Below, piece by piece: positions 56,852 through 64,000 of a DNA stretch of 64,000 nt (position 1 is the first letter of the stretch; the number at the start of each line of letters is the position of its first letter). The translations under genes and the position numbers were made by a program. The stretch spans positions 473,081 through 537,080 of the forward strand of contig NZ_JAMYDV010000001.1 of the NCBI RefSeq assembly GCF_024128855.1, read 5' to 3'. This DNA comes from Rhodovulum tesquicola (GTDB lineage: Bacteria; Pseudomonadota; Alphaproteobacteria; Rhodobacterales; Rhodobacteraceae). The notes under the pieces were generated by a model. It ran no database searches and was not told the DNA's origin. It worked only from the letters and a program-made list of their open reading frames with translations.

Positions 56852-58909
56852 TCAGTAGGTCTGGGCCTTGCGGATGCGGTGCATCTGGTCGCTGCGGGCG
56901 ATGGCCTCGCCGAGGGTGCCGATCCCGGCCCCTTCGAGAACGCCCAGCATGTGGCGGAACACCTCGGCCGTGGCCAGCGCGTCGCCCAGCGCGGTATGCC
57001 GGTGCTCGTTGGCGAGCGTGACCCCGAACCGGGTGGCCAGCGCGTCGAGCGTCAGGTCGTCGGCATCCGGGTAGAGCGCGGCGGCCAGCAGGACGGTGCA
57101 GAGCGCAGGCTGGTCGAAGCGCAGGCCGATGCGGTCCTCCTTGAGCTTGAGGAAGGCCATGTCGAAGGCGGCGTTATGGGCGACCAGCACCGCCCCCTCG
57201 CAATAGGCATGAAAGCGGCGCCCGGCCTCGACGATGTCGGGGGCAGCGGCGACGCGGGCATTGTCGATGCCATGCACGGCGGTCGAGGCGGCGGGGATGT
57301 GCCGGCCGGGATTGACCAGCATGTCGAAAGCCTCGCCGCGCAGGATGCGGCCATTGACGATCGGGACGCCGCCGATCTGCACGATCTCGTCGCCCGCGCG
57401 GGGTGAAAGACCCGTGGTTTCGGTGTCGAACACCACGAAGCGCAGTTCGGAGAGCGGCCGCTCGGCGATCTCGTCCGAGACCGGCGGGGGCAGGGTGAAA
57501 TCGTAGAATTCGGGCCGCGGATCCGCGGGGGTCAGGACCGGCGCCTTGGCGGCCTGGAGCGGCAGCATCAGCCGGTTGCCCGTCGCGGTCGCCTCGGACC
57601 ACATCTCGGTCCCGTGGCCCTCGAGCGCGTCACGCCCGGTATAGTGCCCGTAGCCCTCGGACAACGGCGCGGCCAGCCAGCGATCGAGCTGACCATCGGG
57701 CAGTTCGGGGCCTTTCCAGTCCAGCATCAGGCAGATCTCGCGGTCGCAGGCGCCCGCGCGCAGAACGAAATCGCAGCGCGCCGGGTCGGAGCGCAAGCCA
57801 CCGATCACGCGCGCCAGAAGCTCGGTGATCGCGAAGCCGTCGCAGCGGATGAACTGGCGTGCGCCCTCGACGCGGAGATCCTCGGGCAGGCGGGCCTGAA
57901 GCGCGTCGAAGATGTCATCGGAGGCGACGGCGGGCATCGGCCAGCGGCGCGCGGTGGCGGTGCCGTGGCGCTCGGCGATCTCGTGGACCTTGACCACCAG
58001 CGCCCCCTGTTCGCGCCGCAACTGTCGGAAAAAGCTCGTCCGCGTGTCCGTGCAGAGGTCGGGATCGGCCTCGATCGCGTCGATCAGCGCGCCGATCGCG
58101 GCGGTCGGGCGGCGGATCGCCTCGAGCAGCGTGTTGAACAGGTGGTCACGCTCGGCATGGGCGTCGAGATCCTCGGTCGCGTCGTGGAAGATCAGGACAT
58201 AGCCCACGCGGCTGCCATTCACCGCGATCGGGCTGACGCGGGCCATCAGGAAGCGTTCGCCGCAGGCGGTGGCGGCCAGGAATCGCTCGGCCTCGAGCTC
58301 GCCGCGCGCGGCGCGCGCGCCCATCCGGTCGAGCGCGTGGGCCAGAGGTTCGGGCCGCAGGAACGCGGTCAGCCGCCGGTCGAGCCCCAGATCGCCCAGA
58401 AGCCCCTGCGCCGCGCGGTTGTAGAGCATGATCCGGTGATCGGGCGTGGCCACCACGACGCCTTCGGCAAGATCGCGCAACAGCGCCTCGAACATCGCCT
58501 TGTCGCGGTTCAGGAGCGCGGTCTTCTCGGCCACGGCGCGATCCTGGGCTGCGCGGGTCTCGGCCAGCGCGTCGTTGATGGCGTTCGCCGCGGGCGCCAG
58601 CGCGCCCAGATAGCGGGCGGGTGCTTCGTCGATATCGACGTCGATATCCGCCCGGGCCCGTGTCGTGAGGTCGGCGGCCAGGGCCAGGATCGGGCGGGCG
58701 ACGTTCTGGTCGAACAGCAGGCCGACCCAGGCCGCCAGCCCCGCGAGGCCAAAGCCCGCGACGGCGCCCGCGATCACGAAGCCGTCCGTCGGGCCGCCCG
58801 CCCTGGCATGGCCGAGCCACAGGCCCAGGATCAGGATCGCCAGCCCGCCCAGTGCCAGCGCCGCGAAGAACAGCGCGAATCGGGTTCTCAGCCCAAGCCG
58901 CTCATGCAT
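56852..58909 (-). CDS. Membrane degenerate histidine kinase fused to a DEDDh 3'-5' exonuclease
   Basis: This 685-residue protein has two membrane helices (residues about 11-33 and 44-66), a HAMP-like linker (70-125), a PAS-like domain (about 140-245), a kinase-like region (250-450) and a DnaQ/epsilon-type exonuclease domain (490-660). The nuclease residues are all present: Asp495 and Glu497 (FDTETTG), Asp583 (AHNAAFDMAF), His638 and Asp643 (HTALGD). The kinase part is degenerate: the dimerisation helix reads LLEAIRRPTAAI, without the phosphoacceptor His of the usual HELRTP motif, and the ATP site lacks clear N and G boxes (GLRSDPARCD, LDWKGPELPD). It overlaps the response regulator gene by eight bases. 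It resembles proteins found near VC_2705-type symporters; its role is unknown. Confidence 0.88.
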   Translation of the reverse strand: MHERLGLRTRFALFFAALALGGLAILILGLWLGHARAGGPTDGFVIAGAVAGFGLAGLAAWVGLLFDQNVARPILALAADLTTRARADIDVDIDEAPARYLGALAPAANAINDALAETRAAQDRAVAEKTALLNRDKAMFEALLRDLAEGVVVATPDHRIMLYNRAAQGLLGDLGLDRRLTAFLRPEPLAHALDRMGARAARGELEAERFLAATACGERFLMARVSPIAVNGSRVGYVLIFHDATEDLDAHAERDHLFNTLLEAIRRPTAAIGALIDAIEADPDLCTDTRTSFFRQLRREQGALVVKVHEIAERHGTATARRWPMPAVASDDIFDALQARLPEDLRVEGARQFIRCDGFAITELLARVIGGLRSDPARCDFVLRAGACDREICLMLDWKGPELPDGQLDRWLAAPLSEGYGHYTGRDALEGHGTEMWSEATATGNRLMLPLQAAKAPVLTPADPRPEFYDFTLPPPVSDEIAERPLSELRFVVFDTETTGLSPRAGDEIVQIGGVPIVNGRILRGEAFDMLVNPGRHIPAASTAVHGIDNARVAAAPDIVEAGRRFHAYCEGAVLVAHNAAFDMAFLKLKEDRIGLRFDQPALCTVLLAAALYPDADDLTLDALATRFGVTLANEHRHTALGDALATAEVFRHMLGVLEGAGIGTLGEAIARSDQMHRIRKAQTY

Positions 58910-59285
58910 CCAACTCTCCCCCCAGCAACGCGCGGATCTGGGCCGTCAGATCCGCGGTCGCGAAGGGTTTGGTCAGGAACGCGTCCGCCCCGAGTGCCAG
59001 ACCCTTGCGCCGCTCGACCTCTCCACCGCGCGCGGTCATCATCAGGACCTTAACATCTTTCAGCCGCTCGGTACGCCGGATCATCTGGCAGATCTCGTAG
59101 CCCGAGCGATTGGGCAGCATCACGTCGAGAACCACAAGATCGGGGGGGGCCTCCTCCAGCGCCTTGAGCACCAGATCGCCATCGGCCACGCGGCGCGTGT
59201 CATATCCCTCGCGCGCGATCAGGTATTCCAGCGCAAGGGCGATTCCATCCTCGTCCTCGGCCAGCAGAACCGATTTTCGCCCCAT
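58902..59285 (-). CDS. Single-domain response regulator
   Basis: This 127-residue receiver domain has no output domain. The acidic pocket is EDED (residues 10-13 region), the phosphoacceptor is Asp54 in LVVLDVMLPN, Thr is in MMTARGG and Lys in FLTKPFAT. It is encoded eight bases over the start of the exonuclease fusion, which lacks the phosphoacceptor His of a working kinase. A true kinase must therefore act on it, or it acts without phosphorylation. It may gate the fusion protein; that is inference from overlap only. Confidence 0.93.
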   Translation of the reverse strand: MGRKSVLLAEDEDGIALALEYLIAREGYDTRRVADGDLVLKALEEAPPDLVVLDVMLPNRSGYEICQMIRRTERLKDVKVLMMTARGGEVERRKGLALGADAFLTKPFATADLTAQIRALLGGELDA

Positions 59286-59298
59286 GACGCATCCCCCC

Positions 59299-59811
59299 TC
59301 AGCTTGTGCTGCCGCAGACGGCGCGAACCAACGGATCGTCGCCGGACAGCGCGCGCCAGTCGGCCCCGCGCGGGTCGGTCAGCGCCGCCTCGGTCGCGTC
59401 GGCGCGCGCGGGACGCGCACAATCGACCAGCACCGGCGCAGAACGGGCGGGCTGCCAGCGCGCGAAGAAGTAGAGCGTGACCAGCCGCATCTCGGGCGCA
59501 TCCTCCCGGCGGGCGGCGCGGGCGATATCGGCCGCCATCAGCCGCGTCGTCTGGGGCAGCAGATAGGTCCAGGGCTTCCACGGGACGGATTGTTCGACGC
59601 GCGAGATCTCGACAAGGCCCTCGGGCAGGCCGGCCATGGTCCGCGCGGCCCAGGACTGTTCCGACCAGAGCGCGTAGGCGAGCATTGCAAAGCCCGCCGC
59701 CACCGGCACCGACCAGCGCGGCAGCCGCTGACCACTGAGCCGGTTGAGCAGGAACATGAGCCCGCCCGCGCCGAACCCGGCGGCCACACTTGCGATCAGT
59801 TCCAGAAACAT
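59299..59811 (-). CDS. Hypothetical membrane protein in the acetate-transport cluster
   Basis: This 170-residue protein has two N-terminal hydrophobic segments (residues about 4-24 and 33-52) and a soluble C-terminal part with conserved-looking SVPWKPWTYLLPQTTRLMA, Asp/Arg-rich helices and two Cys residues (VDCARPA; AVCGSTS). I do not recognise the family. It sits between the DUF294 gene (three-base gap) and the response regulator (13-base gap), so it belongs to the same transcription unit. Confidence 0.75.
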   Translation of the reverse strand: MFLELIASVAAGFGAGGLMFLLNRLSGQRLPRWSVPVAAGFAMLAYALWSEQSWAARTMAGLPEGLVEISRVEQSVPWKPWTYLLPQTTRLMAADIARAARREDAPEMRLVTLYFFARWQPARSAPVLVDCARPARADATEAALTDPRGADWRALSGDDPLVRAVCGSTS

Positions 59812-59814
59812 CGT

Positions 59815-61653
59815 CTATCCCATCACCCCGCGGCCCTGTCCGGCGGCCGATTGCATTGTCTTGATCACCATGAAGGCATCGCGCAGGTGGTTGCGCTCCA
59901 GTTCCGACAACTGGCCCGGTGCCATGAAATTGTCGGGCGTCGTGCCCGCCCGGATCTGGTCGGCCTGATGGGCGAGCCTTGTCTCGCAGATCAGGTCATA
60001 GGCGTCGATCAGGTCATGCGCGCCCGATTGCGAGACCGCGCCCGCCTCGCGCGCCGCGACCAGCCGTTCGCGCGTGTTGACCGCCAGCAACTCGCCCTTG
60101 AGCGCGTAGACCCGGCCCAGATCGACCACAGGCACCACGCCCGAGAGCTTGAGATCCAGCATGTCCTTGTGTTCGCCCGAGCGGATCAGCGCGAAGCCGC
60201 GGAACAGGCCCAGCGGCGGGGTGTGCTTGAGCGAGTTCGAGATCATGTGCGCGACGAAGATCGAGTTCTTGCGCGCCATGGCCAGCGTTTCGGCCTGCAG
60301 ATCCTGGAACAGCGCCCGCTCGCCGCCGATCGGGCGCAGGTCGAACATCACCGAGGCCAGCATCTGCGCCTCGTTGTCGGGCTGGGCGATCCAGCCCGAG
60401 AAATAGCTGCGCCAGACCCGGCGGGGCTGACGCCAGCGCGGGTTGGTCGCCATCATGTCGCCGGGGCAGTAGAAAAAGCCGCAGGTATTCAGCCCGTCGG
60501 ACACGAATTTCGCCAGTTCGGCGAAATAGCCGTCATGCTCGGGACGGAAGGCGTCGTCGAGGATCAGGCAATTGTCCTGATCGCTGATGCCGGTCTGTTC
60601 GCGCCGACCCTGGCTGCCGCAGGCCAGCCACAGATAGGGCACGGGCGGCGGGCCGAGACGGGCCTCGGCCAGGGTCAGCAGGCGGCGGGTGATCGAGTCG
60701 GTGATGTCGGTGATCCGCCGCGTGATCGCGTTGGCGCTGACGCCCGAGCGGACCAGTTGCGCCAGCAGCGCGGGCACCTCGGCCACGACGCGCGCCATGG
60801 CCTCGGGTCCGTCGGCATCCACGATCTCGACGATCATGTGGCTGGCGGTGGCGGCCTGTTGGCGAAAGAGGTCGGTGCGCCCGATCAGCCCGACGACCCG
60901 GCCCGCCTCGGCCACCGGCAGGTGGCTGATATTGTTGTCGGCCAGCGTCATCAGCGCATCGAGCCCCAGCGCGTCTGGCGGGATGGTGATCAGGTCGCGG
61001 GTCATCACCTGCGTGGCGGGGGTCGAGCCGTCCAGCCCCTCGGCCAGCACCTTGTTGGTCAGATCGCGCACGGTGACGATGCCGGCCAGCGTCTCGCCCT
61101 CCATCACCATCACCGACGAGATGTTCTTGTCCCGCATGATCCGCGCCACGTCGCTGACCCGCGAACCGACCGTGCAGGTGATCGGGGTCGGGGTCATCAG
61201 GTCGGCCACCCGCAGCGCGGTCAGCCCGGCGGCCTCCTCGCCCGCGGCTGCGACCCGGCCGGGCAGCGAGCGCTGGAACCACACGGCGAAGGCCGGCACG
61301 TCGTCCATCAGGTCGTGGAAGGCGGCCTTGGACAGCACCAGCAGCGTCACTTCGGATACGGCCCGCGCCGTCAGCGTCGCGCGGCCCAGCCGCAACAATC
61401 CGCGTTCGCCGACCACGTCGCCGGGCCCGCGATGGGCGATCAGGTCCGAGCCGCCGGTCTCGATATCGACGGTCCCGGTCTCGATGACGTAAAGCCCGTC
61501 CAGCCGTTCGCCCTCGGTGCAGATCGTCTGGCCGGGACCGACCGTGATGCGGCGGATGCTGGGACCAAGCGCGGCCAGCGCGTCCTCGGGGATCAGGTCG
61601 AAGGGCGGAGCCTGCCTGAGGCTTTCGAGGATCCCGGCCTCGGGGTCGGACAT
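59815..61653 (-). CDS. cNMP-binding / CBS / DUF294 nucleotidyltransferase-like protein
   Basis: This 612-residue protein has three parts. The N-terminal cyclic-nucleotide-binding-like domain (1-130; IGP-type GPGDVVGERGLLRLGRATLTA) is followed by two CBS domains (about 150-275; VADLMTPTPITCTVGSRVSD and VMTRDLITIPPDALGLDALM), and a DUF294-type nucleotidyltransferase with GSQGRREQTGISDQDN, the GS...DxD motif of GlnD-like enzymes, plus a C-terminal helical DUF294 domain. The ATG at 61653 has GGAGGT. Family members are often linked to acetate and Na+/solute symporters and may sense adenylates; the reaction is unknown. Confidence 0.93.
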   Translation of the reverse strand: MSDPEAGILESLRQAPPFDLIPEDALAALGPSIRRITVGPGQTICTEGERLDGLYVIETGTVDIETGGSDLIAHRGPGDVVGERGLLRLGRATLTARAVSEVTLLVLSKAAFHDLMDDVPAFAVWFQRSLPGRVAAAGEEAAGLTALRVADLMTPTPITCTVGSRVSDVARIMRDKNISSVMVMEGETLAGIVTVRDLTNKVLAEGLDGSTPATQVMTRDLITIPPDALGLDALMTLADNNISHLPVAEAGRVVGLIGRTDLFRQQAATASHMIVEIVDADGPEAMARVVAEVPALLAQLVRSGVSANAITRRITDITDSITRRLLTLAEARLGPPPVPYLWLACGSQGRREQTGISDQDNCLILDDAFRPEHDGYFAELAKFVSDGLNTCGFFYCPGDMMATNPRWRQPRRVWRSYFSGWIAQPDNEAQMLASVMFDLRPIGGERALFQDLQAETLAMARKNSIFVAHMISNSLKHTPPLGLFRGFALIRSGEHKDMLDLKLSGVVPVVDLGRVYALKGELLAVNTRERLVAAREAGAVSQSGAHDLIDAYDLICETRLAHQADQIRAGTTPDNFMAPGQLSELERNHLRDAFMVIKTMQSAAGQGRGVMG

Positions 61654-61737
61654 GCGCACCTCCTGCGCGGGTGGGCGGAACGGTTGTGCGAAGAACCTAA
61701 AAGGACGGCGCGATCCGGGAAATTCCGGGCGCGTGGG

Positions 61738-61766
61738 GACGGGGGCGGCAGCGCGCCGCCCCCGTC
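61738..61766 (-). terminator. Hairpin after the symporter gene
   Basis: A perfect 12-base stem GACGGGGGCGGC/GCCGCCCCCGTC with a five-base loop lies in the 120-base gap between the symporter stop and the DUF294 start, just inside the symporter end. No U tract follows on the minus strand, so it may only partly stop transcription and thereby reduce expression of the regulatory genes behind it. Confidence 0.5.
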
Positions 61767-61773
61767 CTTGTCG

Positions 61774-63555
61774 TCAGTGGTCGGCCGCGGCCGAGCCCGC
61801 ACCGCGCGGGACGCGCACGCTTTCGACCAGGTCCTTGATCTCCTGCGGGGTGTCGGCCGTCACCTTCGAGACGCCATAGGCCACCGCGAAGTTCAGGATC
61901 GCGCCCACCGCGCCGATGGCGGTCGACTGGATCCCGAACAGCGATCCCGCAATCGTGTCGGGGAAGCTGTTGGTGCCGGGGATGAAGAACCAGCCCTTGT
62001 GCAGGAAGATGTAGACGACCGTGAAGATCAGACCGGCCAGCATCCCCGCCACGGCGCCGTGGTTGTTGATGCGGGTCGAGAAGATCCCCATCATCAGCAC
62101 CGGGAACAGCGAGGCCGCCGCGATCCCGAAGGCCAGGGCCACGGTCTGCGCGGCAAAGCCCGGCGGGTTGAGGCCCAGCCAGGTCGCCACGGCGATGGCG
62201 ACCGCCATCGCGATCCGCGCCGCCAGCAATTCGCCCCGCTCGCTGATCTTGGGATTGATCGCACCCTTGATCAGGTCGTGGCTGACCGCGGACGAGATCG
62301 CCAGCAGCAGACCCGCCGCCGTGGACAGCGCCGCGGCCAGACCGCCAGCCGCCACCAGCGCGATCACCCAGCCCGGCAGGCCGGCGATCTCGGGGTTGGC
62401 CAGAACCAGGATGTCGTTGTTCACGGTGAGTTCCGACCCCTGCCAGCCACGCTCCGCGGCGGTCTCGCCAAAGGTGGCGTTGCCCTCGTTATACCACTGG
62501 ATCAGGCCGTCGCCGTTCTTGTCCTCGAACTTCAGAAGACCCGTGATCTCCCAGTTCTTGATCCAGTCCGGCCGCTCGTCATAGGCGATGGGCTGCTCGG
62601 TCGCACCGTTCGGATAGATGGTGTCGACCAGGTTCAGACGGGCCATCGCACCCACCGCCGGGGCGGTCAGGTAGAGAAGCGCGATGAAGACCAGCGCCCA
62701 GCCCGCGGACCAGCGCGCATCGGCCACCCGCGGCACGGTGAAGAAGCGGATGATGACGTGCGGCAGACCCGCGGTGCCGATCATCAGCGACATCGTGAAC
62801 AGGAACATGTTCAGCATCGGAAGGAAGCTGGTGTCCTGCAGCGTGTAGGCAGAAAAGCCGAGATCCTGGACCACGTCGTTCAGACGCGCCAGAAGCGGCT
62901 CGCCGGTGGCAGTGTATTCCGAGAACAGACCGATGGGCGGCAGCGCCACGCCGGTCAGTTGCAGCGAGATGAAGATCGCCGGGATCGTGTAGGCCGTGAT
63001 CAGCACGACGTATTGCGCCACCTGAGTATAGGTGATGCCCTTCATGCCGCCAAGCACCGCGTAGGCGAACACGACTGCCGCGCCGATCAGCAGGCCCGTG
63101 GTGTTGGACACTTCGAGGAAGCGCGAGAACGCCACGCCGACGCCGGTCATCTGTCCGATCACATAGGTCACCGAGGCGATGATCAGACAGGCCACGGCCA
63201 CAAGGCGCGCCGTCTGGCTGTAGAACCGGTCGCCGATGAATTCGGGCACGGTGAACTTGCCGAACTTGCGAAGGTAGGGCGCAAGCAGCAGCGCGAGCAG
63301 CACATAGCCGCCGGTCCAGCCCATCAGGAAGGATGACGCGGTGTAGCCGCCGAAGGCGATGAGGCCGGCCATCGAGATGAAGGACGCCGCCGACATCCAG
63401 TCGGCTGCGGTCGCCATGCCGTTGGTGACGGGGTGAACGCCCCGGCCGGCGGCATAGAATTCGGACGTGGACCCGGCCCGGGCCCAGATCGCGATGCCGA
63501 TATAGAGCGCGAAGGTCGCGCCCACGAACACGAGGTTGAGCGTAAACTGATCCAT
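61774..63555 (-). CDS. Sodium:solute symporter, VC_2705 subfamily (probably acetate/monocarboxylate)
   Basis: This 593-residue symporter has 13 or so membrane helices and the SSS-family pattern (FYAAGRGVHPVTNGMATAAD; ADWMSAASFISMAG). It belongs with the TIGR03648/ActP-like branch. An insertion near residues 340-380 carries DKNGDGLIQWYNE, close to an EF-hand loop. It follows the DUF4212 small subunit directly, and the partial acs gene upstream makes acetate uptake the likely role. GAGGAGT precedes the ATG at 63555. Confidence 0.92.
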   Translation of the reverse strand: MDQFTLNLVFVGATFALYIGIAIWARAGSTSEFYAAGRGVHPVTNGMATAADWMSAASFISMAGLIAFGGYTASSFLMGWTGGYVLLALLLAPYLRKFGKFTVPEFIGDRFYSQTARLVAVACLIIASVTYVIGQMTGVGVAFSRFLEVSNTTGLLIGAAVVFAYAVLGGMKGITYTQVAQYVVLITAYTIPAIFISLQLTGVALPPIGLFSEYTATGEPLLARLNDVVQDLGFSAYTLQDTSFLPMLNMFLFTMSLMIGTAGLPHVIIRFFTVPRVADARWSAGWALVFIALLYLTAPAVGAMARLNLVDTIYPNGATEQPIAYDERPDWIKNWEITGLLKFEDKNGDGLIQWYNEGNATFGETAAERGWQGSELTVNNDILVLANPEIAGLPGWVIALVAAGGLAAALSTAAGLLLAISSAVSHDLIKGAINPKISERGELLAARIAMAVAIAVATWLGLNPPGFAAQTVALAFGIAAASLFPVLMMGIFSTRINNHGAVAGMLAGLIFTVVYIFLHKGWFFIPGTNSFPDTIAGSLFGIQSTAIGAVGAILNFAVAYGVSKVTADTPQEIKDLVESVRVPRGAGSAAADH

Positions 63556-63561
63556 GGTGAC

Positions 63562-63822
63562 TTACTCCTCGTCCACGCCGTGTTTCCGGTCGAGGCTGTT
63601 CATGCGGAACGCGTAGAAGAAGATCAGGCCCAGGAAGACCAGGATCGACCCCTGCTGCGCGAACCAGAAGCCAAGATCGGTGCCGCCGATGGCGATGCCC
63701 GACAGAAGCGGCCGCAGCACGATGCCGAAGCCGAAGGATACGATCGCCCAGATGACCAGGCTGATCAGGATCAATCTGACATTGGCCTTCCAGTAGGCCA
63801 TTGCTTTGTCCTTGTCGGACAT
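63562..63822 (-). CDS. Symporter small subunit, DUF4212 family
   Basis: This 86-residue protein has two membrane helices (about residues 15-38 and 50-75) and the pattern YWKANVRLILISLVIWAIVSFGF and LGFWFAQQGSILVFLGLIFFYAFRMN, characteristic of the small subunit that accompanies VC_2705-type symporters (TIGR03647). It is not the DUF485 protein that precedes E. coli actP. GGGAGGAA precedes the ATG. It starts six bases before the symporter gene. Confidence 0.93.
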   Translation of the reverse strand: MSDKDKAMAYWKANVRLILISLVIWAIVSFGFGIVLRPLLSGIAIGGTDLGFWFAQQGSILVFLGLIFFYAFRMNSLDRKHGVDEE

Positions 63823-63849
63823 GGGTTTCCTCCCGTTGAAGTTGGCAGA

Positions 63850-63886
63850 GGCCGGGGCCGGGCCCTTTCGGGTCCGCCCCCGGATT
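63850..63886 (-). terminator. Hairpin between acs and the DUF4212 gene
   Basis: On the minus strand CCGGGGGCGGACCC, a GAAA loop and GGGCCCGGCCCCGG form a long stem with a few mismatches, just after the acs stop codon. It may terminate acs transcripts or attenuate entry into the symporter genes. Confidence 0.5.
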
Positions 63887-63890
63887 TCGT

Positions 63891-64000
63891 TTACCTGTTC
63901 ATCCTGTTTTCGATGAGGGTATCGACGACGGATGGGTCGGCGAGGGTTGAGATGTCGCCCAGCGCGCCGAAGTCGTTTTCGGCGATCTTGCGCAGGATGC
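63891..64000 (-). CDS. acs: Acetyl-CoA synthetase, C-terminal end only
   Basis: Only the last 36 codons are inside the window. They read [15 protein letters not shown], then [17 protein letters not shown], the standard C-terminus of acetyl-CoA synthetase; the Lys in ILRKIAEND corresponds to the acetylation-regulated catalytic Lys next to the C-terminal domain. Acs activates acetate to acetyl-CoA. The gene lies just upstream of the acetate-type symporter on the same strand, as in E. coli acs-yjcH-actP. The rest of the gene is to the right of the window. Confidence 0.88.
   Translation of the reverse strand, partial: ILRKIAENDFGALGDISTLADPSVVDTLIENRMNR

Noticed and set aside
59110..63336. A 1408-codon open frame on the plus strand
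   Set aside because: It is antisense to the acetate cluster. Long antisense frames arise in GC-rich DNA because stop codons are rare; its translation is full of Arg, Gln, His and Gly runs and has no family pattern.
63562..63822. DUF485/YjcH as the identity of the symporter small subunit
   Set aside because: The gene position resembles E. coli yjcH, but the YWKANVRLIL and FWFAQQGS pattern is that of the DUF4212 family.

Overview
The window is about 64 kb of very GC-rich, gene-dense DNA from an alphaproteobacterium, most likely of the order Rhodobacterales (Rhodobacter/Paracoccus/Roseobacter group). The reasons are the xdhABC layout, the fused mrpA-mrpB antiporter, the YcgN, DUF1285, TIGR01459 and zf-CHCC families, PQQ-associated periplasmic proteins beside a FlhSR/RfdRS-like two-component pair, and an intergenic block of a kind I associate with this order. 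It reads as chromosomal housekeeping and metabolic DNA. I see no tRNA or rRNA gene, transposase, phage gene or CRISPR array, and no gene-free stretch longer than 300 bases.

Layout. 1-4,000: a 5'-truncated unknown gene, a HIT hydrolase and a polyamine-type ABC importer (two permeases and an ATPase, no binding protein). 4,068-10,751 (minus): a tightly overlapping MoxR / DUF58 / BatA-DUF4159 / GATase-like operon, divergent from a DUF1285 gene. 11,450-18,271: polA, a zf-CHCC plus DsbA-like pair, a YadG-like ATPase with rluE, a lipoprotein and a DUF599 protein. 18,302-24,048: glycolate oxidase glcDEF behind an operator-like palindrome, then two tandem secreted trypsin-like proteases. 24,065-29,310: hsp20, a MgtC/DUF4010 membrane protein, and divergent oxyR and katG. 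29,328-36,233: prs, an HCCA-isomerase-like gene, and a minus-strand maoC-ribF-ycgN-lyase operon, then a HAD hydrolase and ppaC. 36,384-38,511: groESL with a CIRCE element and a strong terminator. 39,373-45,513: xdhABC, then haem genes hmuS and hemP. 45,589-50,743: PQQ-associated periplasmic proteins divergent from a histidine kinase/response regulator pair. 50,863-56,836: a six-gene Mrp (Pha/Mnh) Na+(K+)/H+ antiporter operon. 56,852-64,000 (minus): an acetate module in transcription order acs (partial) - DUF4212 small subunit - VC_2705-type symporter - cNMP/CBS/DUF294 protein - small membrane protein - single-domain response regulator - a membrane protein joining a degenerate histidine kinase to a DEDDh exonuclease.

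How the parts fit. Several blocks handle small organic acids and C1/C2 carbon: glycolate oxidation, acetate uptake and activation, and PQQ-linked alcohol oxidation. Others handle stress: OxyR/KatG, Hsp20 and GroESL behind promoters of the same heat-shock-like geometry, and Mrp for pH and Na+. Haem use (HmuS, HemP) and purine oxidation (XDH) sit side by side. The most unusual protein is the degenerate-kinase/exonuclease fusion at 56,852-58,909, which together with its receiver partner looks like a signalling arm attached to acetate transport.
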